NCBI RefSeq assembly: GCF_034702125.1
Contig: NC_085866.1
Coordinates: 13,170,564 to 13,234,563, forward strand
Length of the DNA stretch: 64,000 bases
Direction: 5' to 3'
From: Engraulis encrasicolus
Lineage: Eukaryota > Chordata > Actinopteri > Clupeiformes > Engraulidae
Shown: in pieces, positions 1-27,203 of the stretch
Layout of the letters: each line of letters starts with the position of its first letter
How positions within the stretch are numbered: the stretch's first letter is position 1
Made by a program: the position numbers and the translations under genes
The notes under the pieces: generated by a model
Seen by the model: the letters and a program-made list of their open reading frames with translations, nothing else
Told to the model about the DNA's origin: nothing
Databases searched by the model: none

Positions 1-112
1 GTTATACAAAGTGCCGAACCTTATTACACTGTATTTAAGAATGTAGAGTATGTGTCATCTTTATTATCAGTAATAAATGTATGTGGTGAACTTATTATCT
101 AATATTCTATGG

Positions 113-760
113 CTGAATCCCATTTTACCCCTTAGCCCTACGTATTTCCCCTTCCCCTTCCCCTTTTGCGCGTTCACGTGTAGGGGTAGTGGAGTTCCAA
201 TTCACATTCAGAGTCAGACAAAGGGGTAGGCGTACATGGAAGGGCTTTCTACCTCTCCAAACGGAGATTTTCCATGGGCACACTTCAAACAGAGGGCTAT
301 GACAGATTTCACCGAACGCATTGCGAATGCCTTTAAAAATTGGCGGCATCCACAACAGCACACAAATATAAGTATTTTCGCCGTAATTGACGGTTTTACA
401 GTGGTAATAATTATTCCATTGCACTAAGTTTAACATTGTCCCCCTACCCAATGTGTACTAGTCATTTTCTCCATGAAGTGCATTTGAAAAAAATCGCTAT
501 TAATATCAACACAATGCATAGAAGTAAGGTTTTTCGAGGGTCGCGCAACACCATTGTCCTTTTTAAATTGTTGCGCGAGTAATTACAAGCAATATCGCTG
601 GTTTAATCATAGAGAGGCTGGTTTTTGAATGCTATGGGTTTCATTCCGTGATCGTCGAAGAGGTGTCTGAATTCATAAGGGTTGCGTTTCAAGCCCTAAG
701 TCTCCGTTTGAAGGGACGAGGGGCAAGGGGAAGGTATAGGCGAAAATGTATGCCCTAGTC
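113..760. mobile_element. Probable DNA-transposon remnant with CCCC/GGGG-rich ends
   Basis: The left edge reads ATCCCATTTTACCCCTTAGC followed by CCCCTTCCCC motifs. The right part (about 700-760) contains GGGGCAAGGGGAAGG and a complementary AGGGCAT stretch. Ends of this type recur in fish repeats. No target duplication could be defined and no transposase is seen. Confidence 0.35.
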
Positions 761-1481
761 CTTTGTAGGTGTGCAGAACTGTAGGCTATGTTTGAAATGA
801 GTGGCACTAGTGTATGTATGTAATGCCATATATCTTTATGTGAGGTGTGAATGGGGTCGTATGATATCAGCTCTGCCTCCTACGTAGCCCTGGTGTCTGA
901 TAATGCTTCATCCAGCCTGTGGTGATATCTCACCAGCTGAGACACACCGAGCTGTGAGAGCATCATCTGCTCATCTGTAATAGCCTCTAACGTAGAAACA
1001 TAACAAATCCACAAAACCCTTTTCTGGGCCAGACCTGTCACTGATGTGGGCCTGTATTATGCAGCCCAAGGTGTGAGCAGATGTGGAGCTTTGCTTAGCT
1101 GAGCTTTGGCTCCAGTTTGTGCCCGCAGTGGGGCTCTCGATTGGTGACAAAGATGCAGACTGATTGGCCTATCACACGTCTTCAGCCCCAAGACCGCTAG
1201 ACCAGCCACATTTGCTGGGTCATGGCACGCAACACACACACAAGATAAATATGGGAGTCTGCCTCCCTCTGTTAAAAAGGCAGGTTATGTTTGCCAGGTT
1301 GAAGCTGTGAACCAGGCCTGGGAGGGTGTTTACATGGCCTCACATGTTTGCCAGAGTTTAATGATGTTAATTAATCCTCTTCGCATCACACTGAACAGCA
1401 ACATTCAGATTCTACCCATTAAAACCCCTACCTGGCTGCACCACTTTTTAACCTGTTTGCTTTGCTCTGTTTGACACAGTA
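761..1481. other. Intergenic; nothing recognised
   Basis: No coding, RNA or repeat signature was recognised on either strand. The short open frames lack family resemblance. Confidence 0.5.
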
Positions 1482-1489
1482 CCATACAG

Positions 1490-1695
1490 CAGTGTTTCCC
1501 AACCAGTGGTACGTGTACCACTAGGGGTACGCGAACACACCTCAGGGGGTACTTGGAAAAATGTAATAATAACATATATGGAGTGTAGTCACATTGGGAT
1601 AGAGGAACAGATATAGAGCATGAGTGAGAGGGGTACTCATGGCACAACTAAGATGCTTTGGGGGTACGCAAGACAAAAAAGGTTGGGAAACACTG
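1490..1695. mobile_element. hAT-like MITE, 206 bp, 8-bp target duplication CCATACAG
   Basis: Terminal inverted repeats CAGTGTTTCCCAACC / GGTTGGGAAACACTG are flanked on both sides by CCATACAG (1482-1489 and 1696-1703). The 8-bp duplication and CAGTG ends are typical of hAT-superfamily non-autonomous elements. Confidence 0.88.
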
Positions 1696-1703
1696 CCATA
1701 CAG

Positions 1704-2532
1704 GATATAACAAGGAGATAAAAATGCCCCCCCCAAAAAAAGAAAGAAAAACAAACAAACAAACAAATAAACAAACAAAAACAAAAACAAGAAACCTACC
1801 AACTCCTGGTAAGATCTGCATTAGCAGAAAAGACAATTAGGCCTAGGCAACATATTTTTTTCAAATAATAAAACAAAAGAGCAAGAAGGCAAAGAACATT
1901 GAAAGTGGAACAGTGATGGAGAATGGATTTTTCCACTGCTAAGGCCAGAGATTTCAGGAGCTGCCACCCTCCATCTGCCTTGCAGCAACGCATTATGGAT
2001 CAGCAGTTTGCTCTTCTCCTGCATGCCCTCTCCCCTGGCCACCCTCCCAGCCATTCTGGACTTCAAAAATAGGTTCTTCACCACCAAGTGTGCTAAGAAA
2101 TGCCTAATACCCAGGCAGTGTCCTCTGCTTTCTGTCTCTGATAACTTTGCTTCCAGCACCCACCCATACTTTGTCACTCTCCTCTGTTGAAGTATGGAAA
2201 GAACTCAGGGTCCTCTGATGGTAATTGAACAAGATTATGTAAACTGCATTCGTGATGTGCTCATGAGTGTATTTTGCTTTTGTGTGTATGTGTGTGTAGT
2301 AGTATTTTTTTATATATATGTGGCTGTTTCCACAGCATTAGTGAATAAAATATTCTGCCCAACAGCGTGTGTGTCTCATGTTTCATGCATGTGTGCTGTC
2401 ACACGAATGCAATCCTCACTGTGCTGAAATTGAAGAACTAAATCCAAACGTTGTAGGTGTTAATGTGAACATGACATTGCATGACAAACTTGGAATGGCA
2501 AGGCCATAACACCCTGTATTTTTTTGCTTGAT
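1704..2532. other. Intergenic; nothing recognised
   Basis: A (CAAA)n-like patch lies at about 1750-1790 and a TG-rich stretch at 2280-2400. No gene was recognised. Confidence 0.5.
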
Positions 2533-2640
2533 GTATGGTGAATTCAGGTAAATTGGGCCACTTTGGGCCATTCGCTTATATGCTTAAAAAAAAGAAAAGA
2601 AAAAGAAAAAAAGTGGCCCAATTTACCTGAATACTCCATA
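2533..2640. mobile_element. Short palindromic element (GGTAAATTGGGCCACTTT family), copy 1
   Basis: TTCAGGTAAATTGGGCCACT is repeated inverted as AGTGGCCCAATTTACCTGAA around a short purine-rich loop, with weaker symmetry extending to TATGG/CCATA. A second copy with the same arms lies at 30206-30296. It looks like a tiny fold-back MITE lying just beyond the 3' end of slc6a1. Confidence 0.7.
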
Positions 2641-2764
2641 TGTAGGCTAACTGCATGAAAATAATTGCCAACGTTTCCTTTGTAATAATTAACAAAGCTC
2701 ATGAATTGAGTTCATGAATATTTATTACTCAGTGGCAAACATAATTCATAAACCACCTCACGAA

Positions 2765-4871
2765 ATAATGTTTTGTAGAATCTTTATTTTTCATATTTTT
2801 GTATTTTTGTACAACATGACAATCGTGCTTTATCATATCACACCATTAATACATATCCCGTATATATTATGCGGTAGGCAGTGAAACAGTTAAAAATATA
2901 CAAAACAATATTATTTCTTACTAGACATAGTTTCTATTTGTATATTAATCATCATTTTTTTATAATCATTGCCACTTCATATAATTCTGTAAGATATGTG
3001 CTTTAGTTTCTGAGATCAAAATATTATTGCAGAAAACAGCAATTCCTTTAAAACTCTTCAACATTTAGACAGTAACTTCCAATGGATTACAGACATTCAC
3101 AGTTACGTGTTTCACACAGTACAGACTTACAACAAAGTTCTAGAGAAAACCGTGGTGAGTAAACTTTGTACAAAATTCACAGGACATGTTTCACATCTCG
3201 TGTAGTGGTTCAGCTCTTCAGAGTAAACACATTTCATTAGACTAAATGCTTTTCACGCGCGCACTAGCTGCCGAAGAAACAAACACACCATGGGAGTTGT
3301 CCGTCACATTAAAGCTTTGTGCTTTTGCCTTTCAGTACAGTGTCAGATACATGAACAGCTAACCGACTTGTAAACCGCTGTCACTTGGCCAATGACAGAA
3401 TGGCCTGATTCATACTAAACATTATACACAGATTCACTTCAACGCAAAACTATTAGCAAATCATCAGCAGTCTTTTTATTTTATTTATCTTTTTAAGTGA
3501 CCGTGCCATAAGGCCTTGTCTCCTACTAATGTTGCTACTGTCAGGAGACATGCGTAACTACGTCACACAGTCCTGAGGACACAGGCAAAAAGTAAACAGG
3601 GCTGACTACTCAGCATCATTTTTGTTTATTTATTTATTTGTGTGTTTATTTTTTATTTTGTAGAGTCCGGATGGCAGCCATCTTGTGGACTGGTCATGAG
3701 GTCGGGTGAGCACACTTCCACATCACCCGTGCTGCGGGCTGTCGTCTCATATTATATATTTTTAACTCTTTCTTCGACCTCACCCTGTATCTCTGTTTTC
3801 ACGATTATGAAATATGATTTACCCTGTGCTTTGACAACTAAACACTGCATGGCATAGGTAGGTTTTTGCTTGTGTCTGTCTATGATTTGGTCCTTGATCA
3901 CAACACTTACAGTACAAAACAGCCGAAAAAAGAAACCTAAAAACTTCTCGATCGCGTACGAGTTCTTTTTTTTCTCCCTAAAGGAAAATAAAAACAGTAA
4001 CAGTCTCTGAAAAAAACATATTAAACAACAGACAGAGGGTCACCCAAGGGCCTCGTAATTTTTTTTGTTTGTATTTGTGCTTCATACTTTTTGAATGAAG
4101 TGTACTTAAAATGCAATTAGGAACTTCCTTCTGCAATGGACTCCAGTATTTTTGGATCGGGGCTAAGTGTTACCACATTTCGTACCCCTTTTGGTCTTAA
4201 CTCTTCCATGTCCACTGTTTCAATGTTTTTTTTTTCTCTCTGTGCTTTGACTTGACTTGTGCTTAGTCCTTAGCCTTTAAGAGTGTACCGTCACACCGGT
4301 GTGACGGGAATGTTCGGGCAGTGAAAGTTCTATAGAATTCTGGGCACCATACAATACAATATGGAATTGTAGAATCTTGCATTGTTATAGAACACATTCT
4401 TTTTATAGAATGCTCAAAAACCCACACTCTTAAAGGTTAGATAGTGCTTGACTTCATAGGTAGGCCCAAATGCATCGCTATGCAAAAAAAGTTCTGTGCT
4501 TTTTAATTCACATCACAGTAGTACCACGTTTTCCCCGTTTTTCTCCAGGCAGAGGATAATGGAGGAATTTATAATATGCAGCTGGATATTTCATGGACAC
4601 TGACTTTTGTCACTTTGCATTTGTAAACACATTGCACCAATGTGACGGCCCTGCCGGGGCAGAGCAGCTTTTTGCAAATGCAAAGCGAAGCAAATGAACA
4701 AAAAAAAAGAGGAGGAGGAGGAGGAAGGAGATAATGCAATTCATCACTATATTGATCACGTATGGCCCCTGGAGGTAGGTGATTCTATTATAAACATGGA
4801 AGTCCTTTTTTTTGTTGTAATGTTCATCTTTGATCCCTCTCGCTCAGCTCATGTCTGTTCCTCACAGGTCT
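2765..4871 (-). other. slc6a1: Probable slc6a1 3' UTR with polyadenylation signal
   Basis: No coding sequence follows the stop codon. The minus strand carries AATAAA at 2788-2783 in a T/A-rich setting suited to cleavage. Other AATAAA candidates occur around 3475 and 3610-3655, so shorter forms are possible. The stretch also contains a small inverted-repeat element (4274-4436). A 3' UTR of about 2 kb would be similar to the mammalian gene. Confidence 0.4.
4274..4436. mobile_element. MITE-like inverted repeat inside the slc6a1 3' UTR
   Basis: CCTTTAAGAGTGT (4274-4286) is repeated inverted at 4424-4436 with further partial symmetry inside (TCTATAGAATTC...ATAGAATGC). No transposase is present. 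The superfamily is not assignable from the ends. Confidence 0.55.
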
Positions 4872-19274
<14,403 letters not shown>

Positions 19275-20317
19275 TTCTCTGGTTTTGGCAGAGGTCCTGG
19301 CAGCTGGACGTGAGATTTCAGCACCAGTCCACGTAGACAGCAGCTTCGCGGTTTATTACAAAACCTTTCAACCAACTGTTTTGACAGATTGAAAACCGCA
19401 CCGTGAGACAGCTCGTCGGTTGCCGTTAACCTAAAACAAGACAATTAAACGCTTAGTTAATTGGTAAAGTGTCCACTCGAAAAGCAACCTATTCACAGAT
19501 TTTTACGCGGTAGAGCTGGCGTTTAAGCGTTGGAGATCCTAAATATTTGGAGGACTGTCGTTTTGGGGGTGGGATTCGCAATCAACCCTCTCACATTTGA
19601 TAAACCATTTAGGAACACTTCGACTGAATTTTCCCTTTCAGCATGAATACAATGCAAGGGAGCAATTCCAACCATACCCATGTGGAAAGAGTTTTGCCAC
19701 CGATGTACAGTGAGCATATATCGCATAATTTGGCCATTTGAAATGAAAAACAATGTGTTGAAAAACAGAATGCCTTAATGAGGCCTCGTTACATATTTTA
19801 TATCAATGCTGGGTGACAAATTCAATATCGGTGTCAAAACTTTATGACAAATGTGCACGCTGAATCATTACGTTCCGCGCATTTAGAAGCAAAAACGGAA
19901 TCTTCTTCTCCCCATGCAAATAACCTTAGCATGCTGTTTGTCCAAAATATGGCTTGATTACACTATGCAGAGATGTTGTGCAAATGCATAAGCATGTTGA
20001 AGATCGCACAGCCTACAACAGCCAAGACAATTTTATCGAGGGAAACAAAGGAATGCCCAAAGCGCAAGCTTTACGCACAGGCTGCATGGATCCGCTACAA
20101 CTGCGGAGCGCCAGACATTCAGCGGCACATCTTTATTGCGGTTTACTCTCAGTAATGTGCACAAACTATCACAAACAGACCGACTAACAGCTTATCCAAC
20201 CATTTCCTCTCGATCAACACTATTCAAAGGCATGCTGAACTTATATACGGACTTGAAAACCGTGCGTCGCAACTTCCAGCTCCAGCCCGAATAGAAAACA
20301 AAAACCCATTTACTTAC

Positions 20318-20640
20318 AACGAATTTTTGATCTCTGCCAGTGGGGTTTGGTTGGCTTCCACGAATTGTGCAAAGAGGTATCCGTAGATTCCCCCCAAAGT
20401 TGTAAACTTCCAGTGTTACTTGGGACATAAATATATTTTCTTTCCATTAAAAGACTTGGAGCAAAACAGTCCTGAGGGATCGCGCGCAAGTGTCTCGCGG
20501 CAGGGAGCTGTCCGGGAGCCAGTGGTGCTGAGGTCCTGGCTGGATCGACACGAGAAGAACCAGCTTCGCCCCGCGCGACTGTCTAACATCAACAAGCAGC
20601 AACGTTACAGGGAGCACAATCCCCCTCTCCCATCTACATA
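20318..20640 (-). promoter_or_regulatory. slc6a1: Probable slc6a1 5' noncoding exon and promoter region
   Basis: A strong donor-like site (CGTT followed by GTAAGTAA) lies at 20318/20317 on the minus strand, 0.9 kb upstream of the acceptor of the first coding exon. The sequence above it, to about 20640, is locally rich in CpG (GTCGCGCGGGGCG), as expected of a vertebrate transcription start. There is no transcript evidence here, so the start site and exon length are inferred; an AT-rich ATATATTTA lies at about 20430. Confidence 0.35.
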
Positions 20641-20659
20641 GCGTCAATGTCATCTGAAA

Positions 20660-22030
20660 GTCGACCCCCCCACTCCCGCCCTAAAGTACACACCAATACG
20701 CACATGCACATACATGCATGTATACTCCACTGACACATTCACCTCCAATACAATTTTATTGTATCAATATTTCATGTTGTCACCCATTTTATTAGACTCC
20801 AATTCTGTCTTGATGAGGATATTCATGAATCTCCTCATATTTAGTGTTACACGCATTACCTCTCCAGAATTCTTAGAAGTGTGTGCCTTAAAAATAAATA
20901 AAACATGATGCAAGGACTCATTCAATTGTCTTTACTCATGATTCATTTGTGCTTTACTGCCAAAAAGGACTGCTTTTCAAATTTCAAATGATAGAAGACA
21001 GAGGGAGAGGCAGTCTCTCTTTGGACATCCCACTGCCTTGGTGAGAAAATGAGTGATCCTCTTTTGAATGGCATTGAAATTATCAAGAAAAGGTTGTCCT
21101 TTTTTCCGTTTCACATCCCAGCGGCTCTTTTCAAAGGTTACCAAGGGAACCTAACCTCCTTCACTTTCCATTATTCTGAAACCTACAAGGTGGGGGGGGG
21201 GACCATTCCAGTGACATTGCTGTTTCGTGCAGCATTAAATCCTCTGTATATTCTAACGCCAGGTAATCTATTGGCAGTTGAAAAAAAAGGACAATTTGTG
21301 GTGTCAAGGCATGATATGATTTGCCTAACCGGCAGTTAAAAAAAGGGCACATGGAATATGCTGAAAAGCAGAGGGGATTAATGTCAGAGATGCCACAGCC
21401 TCACTACTACAGCCTGGCATGCTCGCTTCTTCCATTTTGCCAAGGAAGCGGCAAATATGACAGGCGCGAGGCTTATTTAATTAGATGAGCCGCATTGTTG
21501 CATTGGGGGTCAGTGTGATAGCCTACAGTGTGAATGTTTTTTTTTTCTCCCCTCTCTCTCCCCTCTTGTATCTCACAACTGCTCTTGGTGCGAAGTTGAA
21601 ATGGCACCAGCTGGAGAGGCAATGAGGGGCGAACTAACCTACTAATGATACTACATGAAACTGAGCATTTAAATTCCCATCTGGTTCCTTCTCCCTCTGG
21701 ACACGAGGCGAGGCAAGCGCGCGGCGCGCGAGAACATGCCATGGACTTCTGCACCTGCCATGGAACTGCAAAGAGAGCATGTGGTGAGCGAGTGGCGCGG
21801 TTATGGTGCCGTGCTGGTGGTGGAGGTGGTGGTGGTGACACAATTATAGAGCGGGGGTGCCCTGCTTCATTTGCTCCGGAAAACTGGGATTGTTGGATGG
21901 TCAATGAGGTGGAAAGTGATTTAACACCGACCTGAGCACAGAGACTTTTAAAAGGTCTGCTTTGGTTCTGCTATATGCTATTGCAGTTCCAGGGCAGAAA
22001 AAAGGCATCTACTTACAGTATACTGATAGA
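20660..22030. other. Intergenic upstream of slc6a1; nothing recognised
   Basis: No exon or transposon ends were recognised. The local features are a G-run at 21192-21200 and a CpG-rich patch at about 21710-21800. Confidence 0.45.
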
Positions 22031-22034
22031 CCTG

Positions 22035-22200
22035 AGTAAAGGGAGGACAAATCACTGCACACTGGTCTTCTTTGCTGGTAGTTTATTTGGTGAACAATGT
22101 GTTTCGCTGTTGCTTCATCAGGTTCACTCAGGCTTTTACTGCACTTCACCAGCACCTGGACAGTGGTTGTGCACACTGAGGGACTCTACTTTCAGTACCA
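22035..22200. repeat. Repeat related to the 10098 element, with hammerhead-like core
   Basis: Minus strand, 22127-22090: GTGAAC, CTGATGA, A, GC-AACA-GC, GAAAC, ACATT, GTTCAC. The flank shares CACTGCACACTGG and GTTTATTTGG with the 10098 element. Boundaries are not resolved. Confidence 0.5.
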
Positions 22201-22575
22201 ATAGAACTGGGCTGCGTTTCTTGAAACCTATGTTACTAACTATGTTGGCTACTTTGTTGCTTGGAATGCAATTTCCCATTGGCAACTACCCAAGTTGCTA
22301 ACTAGCTAGCAACTATGCTTTCGAGAAAAGGACCCCTGACTTGTAAGAACTGGAGATGCTAAATCACACTTCCACAGTCACCAAATCTCGCAGCCAACCA
22401 ACTGTCAGTTTAGGGGCCAAACTGATAGCTGCTCAGACAATCACAGGAGTGTTTTAGGAAGGCTGAGATGGAGCTGCTTTCAAGCTTCAGCTACAGCCAC
22501 CATAGCAAATTGGCTGAGGAGGGTAGAGATTATAAAATGTGCTTGCTTTTATTAATCTCACAAAACATCAACATA

Positions 22576-22578
<3 letters not shown>

Positions 22579-22657
<79 letters not shown>
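22579..22657. repeat. (CA)n microsatellite
   Basis: Uninterrupted CA array followed by degenerate CA/GCATG-rich sequence to about 22760. Confidence 0.97.
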
Positions 22658-22660
<3 letters not shown>

Positions 22661-23112
22661 TCCACACGCTAGCATGCACGCTCACACACACATGCATGTG
22701 CACACAGAGACACAAACACACGCGCATGCGCATGCAGATGCACACACACACTGCTACACACTACTGCACAAGACAGATGAAATATGGCTACCATGCATTA
22801 TGCCTAAAATTGTGGTTGCACTGAGGAGCATACAGTACCATTTCCTGAGATCTTTGTAGGGCGACGGTTGTTGTTCGGATTACAAATAAACTGATTAACA
22901 TGATCATCCATTAATATGCTAATGATTAGTAATCCACATAATTTATTCATATGATTGTTGACTTGTTTTCTGCCTGCAACAGAAGACGAATGAGAACTTC
23001 ACGTTTGGGTCTTGTCTTCGTTTGCACAGGGCCATGATGATAATGCCATGAGGATGCAGGCAGGCAAACCAAAATTGGCCAAGCAGACAGTCAGAACCAC
23101 ATGGTAAATGTT

Positions 23113-23400
23113 GCAGTGTTAATCCAACACTGTCTGATGTAATACTCTTCTAATTGAACCAACCCTCTAAGTGCAGTGTTGCCAGATTGGGCCGTTTCCC
23201 GCCCAATTGGGCTGCTTAGTATGGCCGTATGCGGGTAAAAATGGCATTTAGCAGAAAAACCTGCCCAATTTTTTGCCATAGAAATCAATAGAATTGGGCA
23301 GGATTTTTTTGCTTCTAGGTGGGTTTTGAGCAAACTGGGAGCAAACTGGAAATTGTCAGCCTCATCTGGCAACCCTGTCTAAGTGTTGAATTAACACTAC
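23113..23400. mobile_element. GCAGTGTTAATTCAA-family inverted-repeat element, copy 2, split by hAT
   Basis: Left arm GCAGTGTTAATCCAACAC and right arm GTTGAATTAACACTAC match the ends of 12325-12416. The right arm is displaced by the hAT MITE at 23174-23377, which duplicated TCTAAGTG of this element. Confidence 0.78.
23174..23377. mobile_element. hAT-like MITE (GTTGCCAGAT family), 204 bp, target duplication TCTAAGTG
   Basis: Ends CAGTGTTGCCAGATTGGG / CATCTGGCAACCCTG are flanked by TCTAAGTG on both sides. Relatives are at 34838-35032, 57974-58178 and 62042-62229. Confidence 0.9.
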
Positions 23401-24921
23401 AAAAAATGCACACGCAGAGACCTACAGTACACACACAAACGCAGCCAGGCACACTCATCAAAGGCGGATCAGGACCCGCAGCTCATTTGCACCTCTAAAT
23501 AGGCTGCACGTGCGCGAGGAGAGCGCCATAGGTGTCTGTGCAAACATCCATTGTCCTGCATCGCCGCTGCTGCTCCTTGTTGCAAACAAGCCTGGGATGC
23601 AGGATGGCCTAAATTAGCGTGGAGTGGGTGCTTGAGTCCATTCGCATTCCCACACACACACGCTACAGTAATTGCGCACATTAGCTGCTAGGAGATCAGC
23701 CAGATTATATTACAGGGGAAGTTGGACCTGACTGGCTCTATATGGCAGGGTTTTAAAAACGTTAAAGAGTTGCTGGCCATCTCCCTCCCTCATTTGTCAG
23801 ATTAAGTGTGTTATTATAATGTCTTTCCCCCACACACAACTGTGTGTGTGTCTGTGTGTGCGTACGTGTGTGTGCGTGCGTGCGTGCATGCTCGTGATTG
23901 GTTGTTGGATGCATGGTGAAATGTGCTCAGTTCTTTTGGGTGGCATCGTTTTGCTCCTTGGCTATGATATTGTGTCAATGCAATATGCAAAGCCCATCTG
24001 CTTTACAGTACCAGCCTTGTGGTTTTTGTTCCACTTTCCTCGCATGATGCGCCATGATGCTCCACTGTTTCCAAATAGCCCAAGTCACTGACCTACCTTC
24101 CTTCACGCGGTAACATCTCCATTATGACCATTCAGCCTCCATGGTGCCCCTGGCAGAGATGGACGAGGACGCTGCTGCCGAAAGAGAGACAGAAGAGGAG
24201 ACTGAGAGTCTGGTAATCAACAACAACACTATCTTCTGGCCAGTGTGTGTTGCCGAATGTGTCTCTGCAAAAAGGGAAAAGCAAGCACATAACCCCCGAT
24301 AAACCAGTATGGGGCCACTAAATCGTTTCAAATTTTGTGCAAGTGTTGCTAGGCAACAGCATAATCGGTCTCAGCCTCGTCTCCTCTTATATGGGTATGT
24401 CTTGTGGGAGCGTTCTGTTGAGACCATAGAAAATGTTTAATTAAGTTTTATAGGAACTCCATTTATGTGTATATTGAGGTTCAGAGGTTTAGATGGGAAA
24501 AATATGGCCCAGAAATCATTTTTGAAGGAGGGAAAAGAGAGAGAAAAAAAATCCATTTGTATTTTCTTCTCAACATGGCGTCAGGGAGAGCCACCAATCT
24601 GTGCTTCTGCCACCACTGTTTTTTCCTTTCTTTCTTTTTTTTTTGCTTGTGGGGATCAGTGTTGCTGCTGAAAGTTGCAACGATGCCACATAAGCATTAG
24701 GATTTTGCCTAACAATGCTGTTTGATCTTAGTAACTTGCCTCTGTTTTTTTCTGTCAGTAATAAGACAGAGCTCCATGTGTCTTACGGTATGTGATGACA
24801 GAGAATGATGATGATGATGATGTGTGGTGTAGCAAATGTTTTGACACGCAAACAGATAATGTATACCACGTGCATGCACACGGGCCTGCACGAGCGGCAA
24901 CGTGTGCCAAAATTGCACAGA

Positions 24922-24952
<31 letters not shown>

Positions 24953-26022
24953 TGTACAATGTCTCCTTCACCAACACGTCCTGTTAATCTCCCTCACTCG
25001 CCTGTATCACTATGGAAACTGACTTGTGCCAAGCTGCCCTGTCTGGATGGAAGAGACGCACTGCAAGTTGCGCTGCAAATATTTGACAACTATAGCTCAG
25101 CTCTCTCTCTCCCTCTTCATCTCTCTCTCTCTCTCTCTCTCTCAGCAATGCATTCTGCTGCCATGTTTCTCCCTCTCTCTCTTTCTTTCTTCCTCCCCCC
25201 TGTCTCTTCCTCCTCCTCTTCCTCCTCCACTCTCTCTCTCTCTCAGCCCTATCTGGAGCATGGCATGTTTGGAGCTGTCTATTGAGGACAAAGCAGGCAG
25301 CACAACACAGCAGAGTCGTCGTCGGTCAGGACTGGAGTCTTCAGTGCATGAGAGAAGATAATCACTAACGTGAGCGAGCAGTGATGCAGCCTTGCACAGC
25401 ACAGCATAGCACAGCACACAGCCAAATGGAAATAATTGGATTTAAAAAAATATATATTTGCAATTGCACTTGTACAATGTTCTCTACATTTGTAAACATC
25501 AGTCATATAACATCAATTAATAAATGTGTTGCAATTACGAAATAAAATGATACGCCATATAAACTAGCATGCAATGGAAATGCAGCTTGACGACACAGAA
25601 CATTTACAGCATGCATTTTTGACAGCAGATGTATGAATTGTAATCAGCCACAAAATGCTCTGGAAAACTGAAAATACAAGTGGCTGATTGCAGAGAGGTC
25701 TGAGGCAATTGGTTGCCGGTGGGGTCGGGTGGGGTGGGGGTGTTGGGGGGGGATCAGTGTGTTTCCTCACTACTCCTCATCTAGCCATAGTTAATAGAAA
25801 TGTGCTGGCACAGTGCAGACTCCGGCCAAGCCATTCAATGCATTGAGAAATACCATGGCTTGCATTCAGCTCATTTCCCTTCCTTCCCAATCTCTCCCAT
25901 AAAATAAACACTTTAAATGCTCGTAAATGGGGCTTCGTTCGCTGGCCATTTTCTCGGTGGCACGGTGGTATGGGAGCATGTCGTTTCCTAAATGCGCACC
26001 AAATTAAGACACATTTTTTGGG

Positions 26023-26059
<37 letters not shown>

Positions 26060-27153
26060 TTTTTTTCTCCAAGCGTCCTCCTCCTTGCAGTAAATGTCTC
26101 CTGCTAGCTTGCCTCTGGGTAAAAATTGTGAGAAAATATTCGTCATGGTTTTAAAAGGCTTATCAGCTTCAAAGCTGGGGGAGAGGGAGAGGCTGGTTCT
26201 CCAATCCATCATGCCCACCATGCAATCCTCCCTGCTCCCCACAAGAATGGACTGAAGCGTGTGGACAAGTTCCCCCAGCTAAGCCACCAATTCAAGGGGC
26301 TTTACATAAGGCTCGGAGAGGCGCATTTTCATGTGCTGCTGTTGACGTCAGCCCTAATCCACCCCCCACCCCCCCAAAAAAAACCTAACTTCTCTTCTGG
26401 CTGGAAATAATAGCTAATCAGGGCTGTTTGTTAAAGGCACCCAGGCCATAAACATGGCAGAATGTTGTAATCTGCCATCTGTGGGTTAGGTTTGAAAATG
26501 CTTGTCGTCCTAGATGACGGGTTATAAAGGGGGGGGGGGGTGCATGGTGTGAGATGCCGTGGTAAATAGCGAGGCACACGGGGGTCAGACACACAGCTAT
26601 CATGGCACTGCCATCAGGGGAATAGAATGACTGAATGGAGGCAGCCATGCCATGCCATGCCATGCCCATGTCCTCTGCTGATCGCAATCAGTCCATGAAT
26701 TGTTCCAGCGGTGTCGTGGCATTTACGCAACGGGACAGTGCCCTGATTCGCAGGCTAAAAAGAGAAGAAAGCAGCAGACATGACCGAAAAAAGAAAAAAA
26801 AGAAAAAAACGAAGAAAAAAAATCTCTCTCCCTCTCTCTCTCTCCTTGTCGCTGTCACCCTAAATCTTTTCACAAAAGTGCCAGGAGCATGCCTTGCATT
26901 TGAATTAACTGGATGAGTGCAAGCTCTGCCCACGGTCAGTCCGGCAGTGCCCACTTGCTCTCCATATCCCCCATCCCCCCACCCCCCCCTCCCCAACCCG
27001 ATGCTTAATTAAGAATTCCTCTGCCATTAGATGACTGGGCCCCCGCCAAGTGTCCATCAGCGCCTCCCGACCGTTGACTAATCAACTACATCAGCGCACG
27101 GCTGCTGCGCTACAGGAGCGCGTGTAGGTAGGCATGTTACATGTAGTGTAGCG

Positions 27154-27203
<50 letters not shown>

